Assembly (NCBI GenBank): GCA_037441445.1
Contig: JBBISE010000032.1
Span: 1 to 25,789 of the forward strand
Direction: 5' to 3'
Source: JAAYQU01 sp037441445
GTDB taxonomy: Bacteria > Bacteroidota > Bacteroidia > Bacteroidales > Salinivirgaceae
Length of the DNA stretch: 25,789 nt
Shown here: positions 1-8,086 of the stretch, piece after piece
Layout: each line of letters starts with the position of its first letter
Position numbering within the stretch: position 1 is the first letter of the stretch
Program-made: the position numbers and the translations under genes
The notes under the pieces: model-generated
The model's input: the letters and a program-made list of their open reading frames with translations, nothing else
Told to the model about the DNA's origin: nothing
Database searches by the model: none

Positions 1-25
1 TCAATGCACGTTAAAATAATGATTT

Positions 26-226
26 TTGGGGTTGGGGGCTGCAAGTTGGGTTAAACTTGTTATGGAGCGCAAAACCACACACGAGATTGCAGACATTTTG
101 TGCAATAGCTACAAAACCATTGAAAATCACCGATCCAACATTTGTCGCAAAATTGAAATCCAAGGCAACAACAATCTATTAATGTTTGCCCTCGATAATA
201 AGGATATTATCCGGATGTTCTGCTGA
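26..226 (+). pseudogene. LuxR/NarL-type HTH, C-terminal remnant
   Basis: The product from about base 56 onward (KLVMERKTTHEIAD ... KTIENHRSNICRKI) matches the last three helices of a GerE/LuxR-type DNA-binding domain, including the strongly conserved T-x-ENHRSNI recognition helix and the common tail LLMFALDNK. The first part of the domain (the usual LTxRExEVL) is absent. The frame has a TAA and a TGA at 17-22, and the only upstream start is a TTG at 26. Frame 3 at the very start of the window reads Leu-Asn-Ala-Arg followed by a stop, which resembles the LTxRE motif. The domain therefore looks broken by an indel rather than started late. A full regulator would normally carry a receiver or other sensor domain before this region, and that part lies outside the window. 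The family call is sure; the pseudogene call is an inference from the visible stops. Confidence 0.6.
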
Positions 227-237
227 TCCAGGGAATA

Positions 238-624
238 CTAAGAATGATTGGCGAAAAAGCTTTCGATAGTTTCCAGAACTACGTTGAGTCTTAAAGGTTT
301 AGTAAGATAGGCATTGCAACCTGCATCCTTTGTTTTTTCCTCTTCACCTGACATTACATATGCAGTTTGGGCAATAATGGGTACGCTCTGATTGAATTCA
401 CGAATCTTTCGGGTAGCTTCGTAGCCATCCATTATGGGGAGTTTTATATCCATTAATATCAGGTCAACCTGCATCTTTTGGGCAATATCAATAGCTTCCT
501 GGCCATTCTCTGCTCTAACCACTTCGGCACTGGTTCGCTTCAAAATCTCCTGAATGTAACGAAAGTTGATGTGTTCGTCCTCAACAACCAAAATCACCTT
601 ATTGCTCCAATCGTACTTGTTCAT
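238..624 (-). CDS. Stand-alone response regulator receiver (CheY-like)
   Basis: This 128-residue protein is a single receiver domain with no output domain. The acidic pocket is E15-D16-E17, the phospho-acceptor is D59 in LILMDIKLP, the switch residue is T87 and the invariant lysine is K109 in YLTKP. All catalytic positions are present, so it should accept phosphate from a histidine kinase or Hpt protein in the cytoplasm. The sequence style (MDIKLPIMDGYEATRKIRE) is that of receivers paired with hybrid kinases in Bacteroidota. No partner kinase is adjacent. The gene faces the LuxR remnant, and the two ends are only 11 bases apart. The output partner is unknown; a diffusible phosphorelay intermediate or protein-binding regulator is likely. 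Confidence 0.93.
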   Translation of the reverse strand: MNKYDWSNKVILVVEDEHINFRYIQEILKRTSAEVVRAENGQEAIDIAQKMQVDLILMDIKLPIMDGYEATRKIREFNQSVPIIAQTAYVMSGEEEKTKDAGCNAYLTKPLRLNVVLETIESFFANHS

Positions 625-881
625 GTGTTCAAAATTGTACAGTAAATTGTCCTATAGAGCCAACATGCATTGAAATCATTCACCGCGAATTCGGACATTG
701 TTGACATGTTCGTTTCATAAGACATCGCTACTTTTATTGCCATTCAAAACCAGTGCAAATCATTCCCAACCGTAAAGTTAAAAATAAACAAATTAAAACG
801 TTGTCAATTTACAAAAAAAAATGAATAAAACACCCGCAATCTTCCTTCAGTCCTGAAAATAATGGACGCGGTGGCTTTCTT

Positions 882-1757
882 TTAGAAATTGTCTTCGTGT
901 TTGTGCCGTTTTTTTATTTCCTCGTCGCAGTCGCAATCTTCGAAACTCTTGTGATACTGCATCATGGCGCGTTGGCTCATACCCATGCTCGAGAAGCCTC
1001 CGTCATGAAACAGGTTTTGCATCGTAACTTTTTTCGTTAAATCGCTGAAAAGGGTGATGCAATAGTCGGCACATTCTTCGGCGGAAGCATTACCTAAGGG
1101 CGACATCCGTTCTGTAAAGTCCATCAGTCGGTCAATTCCTTTTACTCCGCTACCCGCCGTGGTCATGGTGGGCGATTGCGATATGGTGTTGATTCTTACC
1201 TTTTTATCGCGACCGTAGATGTATCCAAAACTGCGGGCAATGCTTTCCAGCATGGCTTTGGCATCGGCCATATCATTGTACTCAAACAAGGTGCGTTGTG
1301 CCGCCACATATGACAGGGCAACCACAGATGCCCATTCGTTTAATGCGTCTTTTTGCCGGCATACCTGAATTACTTTGTGGAAAGACATGGCCGAAATATC
1401 GAGCGTCTGATGATAATACTCGTAATTCAGGTCATCATAGGGTCGTTTTTTTCGAACGTTGGGTGACATTCCAATGGAGTGCAAAACAAAGTCAAGTTTG
1501 CCGCCCAAGAGTTCCATCGATTTGTCTATCAGGTTGTTCAAATCGTTTATATTGATTGCGTCTGCAGGGATAACCGGCGATCCCGTTTTTTCGGCCAACG
1601 CATTTAACTCGCCCATCCTTAAAGCAATTGGGGTGTTGGTAAGCACCATAGTTGCTCCTTCTTCATGCGCCCGTTCGGCTACTTTCCAGGCTATCGATTT
1701 TTCGTTTAGCGCACCAAAAATAATTCCACGCTTTCCTTTCAGTAAGTTGTATGCCAT
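882..1757 (-). CDS. fabI: Enoyl-[acyl-carrier-protein] reductase, NADH type
   Basis: FabI catalyses the last step of each fatty-acid elongation cycle, the NAD(P)H-dependent reduction of trans-2-enoyl-ACP, in the cytoplasm. The 291-residue product is a divergent short-chain dehydrogenase. It has the cofactor loop G15-ALNEK-SIAW (E. coli has GVASKLSIAY), the LHSIG strand at 92-96 and the FabI catalytic pair Y160-x6-K167 in YNDMADAK. A second conserved tyrosine, Y150, lies in LSYVAAQR. The C-terminus is about 30 residues longer than in E. coli FabI and ends in a charged, acidic and His/Lys-rich tail. The gene follows recN by 43 bases with a hairpin between them, so it may be partly uncoupled from that operon. 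The start ATG at 1757 gives the usual N-terminus MAYNLLKGKRG. Confidence 0.96.
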   Translation of the reverse strand: MAYNLLKGKRGIIFGALNEKSIAWKVAERAHEEGATMVLTNTPIALRMGELNALAEKTGSPVIPADAININDLNNLIDKSMELLGGKLDFVLHSIGMSPNVRKKRPYDDLNYEYYHQTLDISAMSFHKVIQVCRQKDALNEWASVVALSYVAAQRTLFEYNDMADAKAMLESIARSFGYIYGRDKKVRINTISQSPTMTTAGSGVKGIDRLMDFTERMSPLGNASAEECADYCITLFSDLTKKVTMQNLFHDGGFSSMGMSQRAMMQYHKSFEDCDCDEEIKKRHKHEDNF

Positions 1758-1788
1758 AATGTTCGTTTGATTAGTTTAAAAATATCCC

Positions 1789-1808
1789 CGAAGTAACAAA
1801 TTACTTCG
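1789..1808 (-). terminator. Hairpin between recN and fabI
   Basis: A perfect 8-bp inverted repeat, CGAAGTAA (1789-1796) and TTACTTCG (1801-1808), surrounds a 4-base loop and overlaps the recN stop codon. On the minus strand it is followed by GGGATATTTTTAAAC, a short and imperfect U tract about six bases past the stem. This could be a weak intrinsic terminator or attenuator setting the recN-to-fabI transcript ratio. The low-GC stem and interrupted U run keep confidence moderate. Confidence 0.45.
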
Positions 1809-3453
1809 ATAAAAGTTCCCGGGCGTTTTCAATTGCCGCATTTCCCAGTTGTTCGCCACTCAGCATGCGGGCAATCTCCATAATTCGCTCATCGTCGGAC
1901 AGGATACGAATGTTTGATGTTGTAGTTTCGCTCTCCATATCTTTAAACACAAGATAGTGTTTGTGTGCTTTGGCGGCAATTTGCGGAAGATGGGTAATGC
2001 TTACAACCTGCATATTTTCAGCCATTTGACCCATTATCCTGGCCATTTTGTCGGCAATTTCGCCCGAAATTCCGGTGTCAATTTCATCGAAAATAATGGT
2101 TGGAAGTGCCAGACGGGCGCTCATTATAGCTTTCAGGGCCAGCATCAAACGCGATAGTTCACCACCCGAGGCAATTTTTCCTATTTCGTCGGGGGCAATT
2201 TGTTTGTTTGATGAAAAAAGTAACCGAATTTCATCAATACCATTACTATGAGGCTCGCACAGAGAATGTTCCACCTTGAATTGCACCTGGGGCATCCCCA
2301 ATTGCCTGAGCAATTCAACTACATGTTTCTCTATTTCAGGAAATACGCTTATCCGGGCTTTCGAAATTTCTTTTGACAGCGTTTTTATAACCTGATTTTG
2401 AGTTGATTCTTCTTTTTTCAGGCTTTCTAACTGTTCATCGAATGACTCAAATTCGGCTATTTCCGATTCCAGTTTCTGTTGCATTTCAAGCAACTCGTCA
2501 ACACTTTGCTTTTTGTGCTTATGCAGTAAGTCGTAAAGTGTCCCGATACGCTCATTTATTTGTGTAAGTCGCTGAGGGTCAAACTCAAAAGATTCAGCGT
2601 GTTTTTCAATTTCGCGTGAAACCTCAACAATTTCAATTCGTGCCGAATCAACACGTGATTGCCATTCCTTTGCTGCCGGCAAAAATTCGGTCAACTCGCT
2701 AATGAATTGTTCCAGCCGTTTTAGTTCCAGTAGCAAACCATGTTCATCACGGTACGCCAGGGTAACCGATGCCGAAAGATTTCCTATAATTAACTCGCTG
2801 TTGTTCAATTGCTTTTGTTCCGACTCCAGTTCTTCCAATTCACCAGTTTGTAGTTTAGCGCTTTTCAATTGCTGGTACTGGTATGAAAGAAAATCGTGCT
2901 TATTTTTAAATTCCTCGTTTTTACTACGTAAGCTTTCCGTTTTCTTTCTTATTTCCAACAAGGTAGCCCATTCTTTCTGGTATTCTTTGAGTTTTCCACG
3001 GCATTGCGCAACGGCATCTACAAGGTTTAGCTGAAAGTCACGATTCGACAGGTTTAGGGTTTGGTGTTGCGAATGTATATCAATGAGCTTTTCCCCCAGT
3101 TCGCGTAACACATTCAGGTTCACAGGAGTGTCGTTCACAAACGCTCTCGATTTCCCTTGAGGGTTTATTTCGCGGCGGAGCACGGTTTGCTCGTCAAAGT
3201 CCATTTCGTTTTCTTCGAAGTAGGGCTGAAGGTCGTAATTGGCAACGTCAAACACGGCCTCGATAACACATTTTTGTTCGCCCGATTTCAAAACCGATGT
3301 ATCGGCACGGTTTCCCACCACCAACCCAAGTGCGCCAAGCAATATGGATTTTCCTGAGCCGGTTTCGCCCGTAAGGACAGAAAAATTTTTGTCGAAAGCT
3401 ATCTCCAGACTGTCAATCAGAATATAGTTCTGTACAAAAATTTTTTTTAGCAT
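1801..3453 (-). CDS. recN: DNA repair protein RecN
   Basis: RecN is an SMC-like ATPase that acts on double-strand breaks during recombinational repair. The 550-residue product has the expected split architecture. Walker A, GETGSGKS, is at 29-36; two long heptad-rich arms, rich in Glu, Lys, Leu and Gln, cover roughly 150-370. The ABC signature SGGELSRLML starts near 429 and Walker B, TIIFDEIDTG, starts near 452. A conserved SITHLPQIAA switch region follows. The length is normal for the family. The gene follows DUF4835 by 45 bases on the same strand, consistent with the bamD-rpoZ-coaBC-DUF4835-recN order familiar from Bacteroidota. I see no LexA box upstream, so SOS control is not evident and expression probably depends on the operon. 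Confidence 0.96.
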   Translation of the reverse strand: MLKKIFVQNYILIDSLEIAFDKNFSVLTGETGSGKSILLGALGLVVGNRADTSVLKSGEQKCVIEAVFDVANYDLQPYFEENEMDFDEQTVLRREINPQGKSRAFVNDTPVNLNVLRELGEKLIDIHSQHQTLNLSNRDFQLNLVDAVAQCRGKLKEYQKEWATLLEIRKKTESLRSKNEEFKNKHDFLSYQYQQLKSAKLQTGELEELESEQKQLNNSELIIGNLSASVTLAYRDEHGLLLELKRLEQFISELTEFLPAAKEWQSRVDSARIEIVEVSREIEKHAESFEFDPQRLTQINERIGTLYDLLHKHKKQSVDELLEMQQKLESEIAEFESFDEQLESLKKEESTQNQVIKTLSKEISKARISVFPEIEKHVVELLRQLGMPQVQFKVEHSLCEPHSNGIDEIRLLFSSNKQIAPDEIGKIASGGELSRLMLALKAIMSARLALPTIIFDEIDTGISGEIADKMARIMGQMAENMQVVSITHLPQIAAKAHKHYLVFKDMESETTTSNIRILSDDERIMEIARMLSGEQLGNAAIENARELLSK

Positions 3454-3498
3454 ATCAATGATCTCTTAAAAATAGGATTGATATTATTTTCATGAAAA

Positions 3499-4401
3499 TT
3501 ACCGCGATTGCCCCATAATCTTTTTATACTTCTCCTGGTTTGCAGGGTCAATGGTGTTCATGATGTTGTAGGCTCTGCGTTTTTCATCGGGCGAACTTTC
3601 AGAAAAAATCTGGACAATCTCATCGCTTTTTGCGGTAATGAATAATTGAAGGAGGTATGAATCGCGGCGTTTCTGGTAAACCGGTCGAAGTTTTTCAAGG
3701 GCTTCAATAATAGCTTGCCTTCCCTGATCGGGTTTTTCGTGCATCATGTCAAGACCCAGCCTGTGATATTCATACAAGCACATTCTTAAAGGCTCATACA
3801 TGTCGTTCATCAACTCTTCAACAATAGCTGCCCGGTTGCGCCCGTTGTCTTCAAAACTTCTCCAGCCGGGCGATGGATCGTTTTGCGCATTGGAAACCAC
3901 TTTTTCTGCAATTTGCAGAAATTCCTGCCCACCTTTGGGAGCAAAAGTGTCGTAGTCTATGGCCAGCATCAGGTAGGCGTAATAAGTTAGTATAGAGGCA
4001 AATGATCCTGTGCTTGAATTTAAGTTAAACTGCACTTGATCGCCTAAGGCGAACTGAAACTGTATCTTGTCATCGCGCAAGTTCAATACCGGGGAATTGT
4101 AACCCGATCCAAAAATTGGCCTTGAATACGCCAGCTGGATTTCGCCCTTGTATTCGTTGGCGCCCATTTCCTGATTTAATGTAATGTTCAGGCTAAACTC
4201 AACTCTCTCCTGTGTTTTCATTTTATGGTTTGTAAACACAGTGTTGTTGTAAAATTCAAATGCTGCTTTCTGCATTTGCTCAAACAGTGTCCTGTCTGAC
4301 GACTGAATTTGCCTTGAATTAATCTGAAGGCGGCAGTTTAGCTCCTGAGCATGCAGGATAAAGGCATTGAGTACTATTGAAAATAACAGGATATACCTCA
4401 T
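3499..4401 (-). CDS. DUF4835 family exported protein
   Basis: This 300-residue protein begins with a clear signal peptide (MRYILLFSIVLNAFILHAQ), with cleavage likely after Ala-Gln near residue 19, so it should be periplasmic. The body (ELNCRLQINSRQIQ, then YYAYLMLAIDYDTFAPKGG and NDPSPGWRSFEDNGRNR) matches what I recall of DUF4835, a Bacteroidota family almost always placed just after coaBC. Some annotation pipelines call this family PorD and associate it with type IX secretion; I could not verify that here. Its ATG overlaps the coaBC stop in an ATGA junction, which argues for translational coupling. There is no lipobox and no catalytic motif that I recognise. The family call is confident; the function is not established from sequence. 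Confidence 0.85.
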   Translation of the reverse strand: MRYILLFSIVLNAFILHAQELNCRLQINSRQIQSSDRTLFEQMQKAAFEFYNNTVFTNHKMKTQERVEFSLNITLNQEMGANEYKGEIQLAYSRPIFGSGYNSPVLNLRDDKIQFQFALGDQVQFNLNSSTGSFASILTYYAYLMLAIDYDTFAPKGGQEFLQIAEKVVSNAQNDPSPGWRSFEDNGRNRAAIVEELMNDMYEPLRMCLYEYHRLGLDMMHEKPDQGRQAIIEALEKLRPVYQKRRDSYLLQLFITAKSDEIVQIFSESSPDEKRRAYNIMNTIDPANQEKYKKIMGQSR

Positions 4402-5603
4402 AACTTTAAGGTTTCGTGTAAGGTATCTAAAATGTCTTTAGCCACTTCCGATTTTGGTTTCAGCGGAAACGAATGTGTTTGGCCCGTTTTAGTAATTATG
4501 GTTATTTTGTTGGTGTCGTGGCCAAAGCCGGCCCCTTTGTCATTCAACGAGTTAAGAACTATCAGATCAAAATTCTTCTTTACCAGTTTTTGCTGTGCAT
4601 GTTCGAATTCGTTATCGGTTTCGAGAGCAAAACCCACAATAAACTGACCGGGCTGTTTTTGCGTTCCCAGATAAGCTGCGATGTCGGTGGTTGGTTTTAG
4701 CTTAATCTCCAGTGTGTTGCCGGTACGTTTAATTTTCTTGTCGCTGGTGGTTTCGGGTGTAAAGTCGGCAACGGCTGCCGAAAGTATGGCTCCATCGCAA
4801 GTGGAAAATTCCGAAACGGAAGCATCGTACATTTCCTGGGCTGTCTTTACTTTTGTAATGGTGCAGTTTGGTATTTCGGCAACCTCCGGAACTGTACCCA
4901 ACACTAATTTCACTTTTGCCCCCCGATTGCTTAATTCCCGGGCTATGGCTATGCCCATTTTTCCTGTTGATTGGTTTCCAACAAATCGTACGGCATCAAT
5001 GGGCTCGTATGTAGGGCCTGCAGTAACTAAGATGGTTTTGTTACTGAATTTTTTTTTTACATCGAAGAATTTTCCTACTTCCTGTAAAATCTGCTCGGGT
5101 TCGGCCATGCGCCCTTTGCCAATCAAACCGCTGGCCAATTCGCCCTCTTCGGGTTCGACAAAAACATTCCCAAATGTTTTTAGTTTGGCGATGTTTTGTT
5201 GAGTGGCCGGGTGTCTGTACATGTCCATGTCCATTGCAGGGGCAAACATTACGGGACAACGGACTGACAAGTATGTGGTTAACAATAGGTTGTCGCAAAT
5301 TCCGTTCGCCATTTTGGCCATTGTGTTGGCCGATGCCGGAGCTACCAGCATCAAATCGGCCCACAGTCCAAGCTCAACGTGACTGTTCCATGATCCGTCA
5401 TCATGCTTGAAGAAATCCAGGAGCACACTGTTTTGAGACAACGTAGCCATGGTTACCGGTGTAATGAATTCGGTGGCTAAAGGGGTCATTACTACTTTCA
5501 CCTTTGCCCCGTTTTTTACCAGTAAACGACACAGCGATGCGGCTTTAAACGCAGCGATGCTTCCGGTAATACCCAGAATAATGTGTTTGTCTTTCAAGAG
5601 CAT
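4398..5603 (-). CDS. coaBC: Bifunctional CoA synthesis protein CoaBC (PPC decarboxylase / PPC synthetase)
   Basis: CoaBC joins cysteine to 4'-phosphopantothenate (CoaB, C-terminal) and decarboxylates the product with FMN (CoaC, N-terminal). I start it at the ATG at 5603, giving 401 residues beginning MLLKDKHIILG. The longer frame to 5663 would overlap rpoZ and adds 20 residues with no family likeness. Numbering then coincides with E. coli Dfp: catalytic H75 in NSHVELG, N210 in VGNQSTGKMG and K289 in SDKKIK are all present. Two decarboxylase positions differ. The PAMN asparagine is Asp (PAMD, residue 125), and the substrate-flap cysteine is Ser (GELASG, residue 158). From memory similar residues occur in other Bacteroidota, so this is probably a lineage variant and not inactivation. 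The gene lies 13 bases after rpoZ and overlaps DUF4835 by four bases. Confidence 0.95.
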   Translation of the reverse strand: MLLKDKHIILGITGSIAAFKAASLCRLLVKNGAKVKVVMTPLATEFITPVTMATLSQNSVLLDFFKHDDGSWNSHVELGLWADLMLVAPASANTMAKMANGICDNLLLTTYLSVRCPVMFAPAMDMDMYRHPATQQNIAKLKTFGNVFVEPEEGELASGLIGKGRMAEPEQILQEVGKFFDVKKKFSNKTILVTAGPTYEPIDAVRFVGNQSTGKMGIAIARELSNRGAKVKLVLGTVPEVAEIPNCTITKVKTAQEMYDASVSEFSTCDGAILSAAVADFTPETTSDKKIKRTGNTLEIKLKPTTDIAAYLGTQKQPGQFIVGFALETDNEFEHAQQKLVKKNFDLIVLNSLNDKGAGFGHDTNKITIITKTGQTHSFPLKPKSEVAKDILDTLHETLKL

Positions 5604-5616
5604 GAATAACAACTTT

Positions 5617-5940
5617 CTATAGTTCCTCGTCGGGTTTGCGGAAGTATATTTTACCTTCCTCAAACTCTTTGATGGCTATGGCTGAAGGCTTGGGCAGACG
5701 CTCATAGAATCGCGAAATTTCTATTTGTTCGCGGTTTTCGAAAATCTCTTCCAGGTTGTCTTGCTGTGTTGCAAACTCCTCCAGTTTTCGGTTCAGCTCT
5801 TCTTTTATTTCGACACTGATTTGATCGGAGCGTTTTGCAATAATGTTGACTGCTGCATAAACATTACCAGCTTCTTTCTCAAATTGGGTAAGGTCGCGGG
5901 TTTGTGTGTTGGTTGCTGCCGATACTTTTTTAAAGTCCAT
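5617..5940 (-). CDS. rpoZ: RNA polymerase omega subunit (Rpb6 type)
   Basis: This 107-residue protein matches the Bacteroidota form of the omega/Rpb6 subunit, which helps assemble and stabilise the beta-prime subunit. The recognisable core is GNVYAAVNIIAKRSDQIS (about 25-42) followed by helix residues KEELNRKLEEF. The C-terminal part, ERLPKPSAIAIKEFEEGKIYF, is the conserved end of this form. It sits 20 bases after bamD and 13 bases before coaBC on the same strand, in the order expected for the phylum, so it is almost certainly co-transcribed with them. Length and charge are normal. Confidence 0.92.
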   Translation of the reverse strand: MDFKKVSAATNTQTRDLTQFEKEAGNVYAAVNIIAKRSDQISVEIKEELNRKLEEFATQQDNLEEIFENREQIEISRFYERLPKPSAIAIKEFEEGKIYFRKPDEEL

Positions 5941-5960
5941 ATTGTTTGATAGTTATTGAA

Positions 5961-6767
5961 TTACTGACGTTTGATATCTTTCACGCATTGGGCATATATC
6001 TTCTCTGCTTCTTTTGAACGGGGGCTCTTGGGAAATTCATCAATATATGCGTAGTATTCGTTTATCGTTTCCTGCAAACGTTCCATCCTGAACTCCTCCA
6101 TGCTGTTGCGGGCCAGCAAATAACTTGATTTCAGTATCAGGAACATAATTTCCTCCCGGAATTCTGATTCGGGAAATTCTTTTAAGGTGTTCTTCAGTGA
6201 AATGACCGCTGATTTGTAATTGCGTAATTGAAAGTACAACCTCGAATCGTAGAACGATTTCTTTTCGAGTCGCTTTCTTAATGCTGTTTGCAACGTAAAT
6301 GCCGAATCGGTTTTTTCCGAAGTGGGATACATGTTCACGAAATATTGAAGTGCTTCCAGTGCTTTTGTTGTGTTCGACTGGTCCAGGTTGTACCTTGGCG
6401 ACTCTTCGAAAAGGCATTGAGCAACCATAAAATCAGCCTCCTCGGCTTTGGGGTCGGTTGCCCAGGTGCGCGAAAAGTTCTTGAAATAATGCACTGCCAC
6501 AATGCTTTCCCCCAAATTGTACTGACAGTATGCGTACATTAGTGTCATTTCCCTTGCTTTATCCGTTCCACGGTATATGGGCATTACGTCGTTCAGGAGC
6601 GCCTCGGCACGATACCAGTCTTCTTTTTCGTAGTATTGCTTGGCTTTTTCAAATTTAAGGGCATGGTCTTTCGATTTCAATGCTTTTTGAAAATCGGAAC
6701 ATGAACTGAACAATGCTACAAAGACTATGGCTGATAGAAGAAATCGTGGGGAAAGTATGTTTTTCAT
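5961..6767 (-). CDS. bamD: Outer membrane protein assembly factor BamD (lipoprotein)
   Basis: BamD is the essential TPR lipoprotein of the beta-barrel assembly machine, anchored on the inner face of the outer membrane. I start it at 6767, giving 268 residues. The N-terminus MKNILSPRFLLSAIVFVALF is a signal peptide ending in the lipobox F-S-S-C23. The mature part has TPR-like helices rich in Y, A and F, including AKQYYEKEDWYRAEALL, CQYNLGESIVAVHYFKNF and YFQLRNYKSAVISLKN. The frame can be extended to 6896, but that would bury the signal peptide and place the start inside a strong promoter box at 6894-6901. First gene of the run bamD-rpoZ-coaBC-DUF4835-recN. Confidence 0.92.
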   Translation of the reverse strand: MKNILSPRFLLSAIVFVALFSSCSDFQKALKSKDHALKFEKAKQYYEKEDWYRAEALLNDVMPIYRGTDKAREMTLMYAYCQYNLGESIVAVHYFKNFSRTWATDPKAEEADFMVAQCLFEESPRYNLDQSNTTKALEALQYFVNMYPTSEKTDSAFTLQTALRKRLEKKSFYDSRLYFQLRNYKSAVISLKNTLKEFPESEFREEIMFLILKSSYLLARNSMEEFRMERLQETINEYYAYIDEFPKSPRSKEAEKIYAQCVKDIKRQ

Positions 6768-6893
6768 TCTCAAAAACTCTTTTTTCTTTTTCGTGTTGGA
6801 AACGTAATTGTTATATATACCTGTTTTTCTGTTTTTTGGAGTTATTGTTTGTCGTATCTTAATAACTATCCCAAACCCGTCAAAACCAGTCCG

Positions 6894-6901
6894 CAAAGAT
6901 A
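6894..6901 (-). promoter_or_regulatory. Bacteroidota -7 box upstream of bamD
   Basis: The minus strand reads TATCTTTG followed by C, an exact TAnnTTTG -7 element for the primary sigma factor of Bacteroidota. Transcription would begin near 6887, leaving a leader of about 120 bases before the bamD ATG at 6767. No convincing -33 TTG is visible at the usual 19-21 base spacing. It probably drives the whole operon through recN. Confidence 0.5.
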
Positions 6902-6962
6902 ACGAAAGTTTGCAATTTTTGGTATAAAGCCATTGATTTTTACATAAAATCTTACGGAAGGG

Positions 6963-7928
6963 TCATTGTTTTACAATTTTTTCTAATATCGAACCTTCGC
7001 TGGAATTTAGGTGTAGAAAATAGATTCCGGGCGAAAGGGAAGAAACATCTATTCGTGGATCATTTTCTTTAAACACGGAGTACACCGTTTTTCCCGACAT
7101 GTCGGAAATAACCAGGTGAAAAGGACTTGTACAATTATCGAGTCCATCGATAACGATTTCGCCACTTGCGGGGTTTGGAAATACACGCGTTTTACTGGTT
7201 TTTAATTTAGGCAAAGCGCTTGTCATTAGATTATTATAAATGGCATAATTGTAATACAACGTGTCGTTTATGACTACCTGAACCAATACTAAAACCGGTT
7301 CTTTATATTGTTGCGAAAACCAGGTGTATTCAGTTGTAAGCGAATATGAATTTATAGTAGAATCGCCAATATACAGGGTCGATTTTGCCCGAAGGCAATT
7401 GGTTATAGTGTTTCCGGGTAAGTGAACGGTACCCCAGCCATCGGCTACAAAGTTATAAACCCCATTGCCGGTGAGCGAGCCCGGCATGGTATAGGCTGTC
7501 AGGTTGTCCGCATACGATGTGCCATAAGTCATTGGAAACGTGTAGTAAACCACAGGGTTGTCGTTGAATTGCTGCGAAGCAACACCGGTCTCGATAAACC
7601 CATAATAAACCGATTGTGTCGATGAATTGTCCCAATAGCTTAACCCATAGTTGTACGCATCTGTTCTGACCAAAGTGGCATTCGGAAAATCGCTGGCATA
7701 GGTTGTTGAACTTGGCGTTTTATAAAACCGTTCGACCGGATAATGTTGTTCAAGATTGGAAAAATTCCATGTCAGGTTAGCCCCGGCTGATCCAGGGGGG
7801 GGAGGCGTTGTGTCAACATACATGGTGGTTTTGTCTCCGGCTTCGGGCAATATTGCATGAGTGATAATGGGTTGCGAGTTTAGCTGGAATGCAAAAAGGC
7901 AAAGCAGAATTGCAGTGTTTTTTTTCAT
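6963..7928 (-). CDS. T9SS type A sorting domain protein, exported
   Basis: This 321-residue protein has a signal peptide (MKKNTAILLCLFAFQLNSQ) and a C-terminal T9SS type A sorting domain of about 75 residues. That domain opens with TRVFPNPASGEIVIDG and continues through LVISDMSGKTVYS to the terminal GIYFLHLNSSEGSILEKIV. It should cross the outer membrane by type IX secretion and be released or surface-attached. The middle (about 20-245) is rich in Tyr, Thr, Ser and Asn, with beta-rich texture, and I recognise no enzyme motif. A run of eight C on the coding strand (7795-7802) encodes Pro-Pro-Pro-Pro near residue 42. A candidate -7 box (TAATTTTG, minus strand, 7996-8003) lies about 70 bases upstream. 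The gene is set apart from bamD by about 200 bases, so it is probably monocistronic. Confidence 0.88.
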   Translation of the reverse strand: MKKNTAILLCLFAFQLNSQPIITHAILPEAGDKTTMYVDTTPPPPGSAGANLTWNFSNLEQHYPVERFYKTPSSTTYASDFPNATLVRTDAYNYGLSYWDNSSTQSVYYGFIETGVASQQFNDNPVVYYTFPMTYGTSYADNLTAYTMPGSLTGNGVYNFVADGWGTVHLPGNTITNCLRAKSTLYIGDSTINSYSLTTEYTWFSQQYKEPVLVLVQVVINDTLYYNYAIYNNLMTSALPKLKTSKTRVFPNPASGEIVIDGLDNCTSPFHLVISDMSGKTVYSVFKENDPRIDVSSLSPGIYFLHLNSSEGSILEKIVKQ

Positions 7929-7995
7929 TTCGGTGTATTTGTTTTGGATTCGGGTTATGGATTAATTTTTTTCACTACGTTGGAAATGATTGGGG

Positions 7996-8003
7996 CAAAA
8001 TTA
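7996..8003 (-). promoter_or_regulatory. Candidate -7 box for the T9SS protein gene
   Basis: The minus strand reads TAATTTTG-CC, an exact TAnnTTTG match, which would place transcription start near 7988 and give a leader of about 60 bases before the ATG at 7928. No TTG is present at the -33 position, so this is a weak call. Confidence 0.3.
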
Positions 8004-8086
8004 TGGAATATTTTAAGGATAAGTTCACACTTCTTTTTTTTACTAATTCCCAAGTATTCATCGTAGGCTTTATGACCTCTTTTGTG

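Noticed and set aside
4681..5202. 173-codon open frame on the plus strand
   Set aside because: It lies wholly antisense to coaBC, its translation has no recognisable family features, and the coaBC reading is certain.
5604..5663. N-terminal extension of CoaBC starting at 5663
   Set aside because: It overlaps the end of rpoZ, has no family likeness, and the internal ATG at 5603 gives exact agreement with E. coli residue numbering.
6768..6896. N-terminal extension of BamD starting at 6896
   Set aside because: It would place 43 residues before a textbook lipoprotein signal peptide, and its start codon falls inside the TATCTTTG promoter box.
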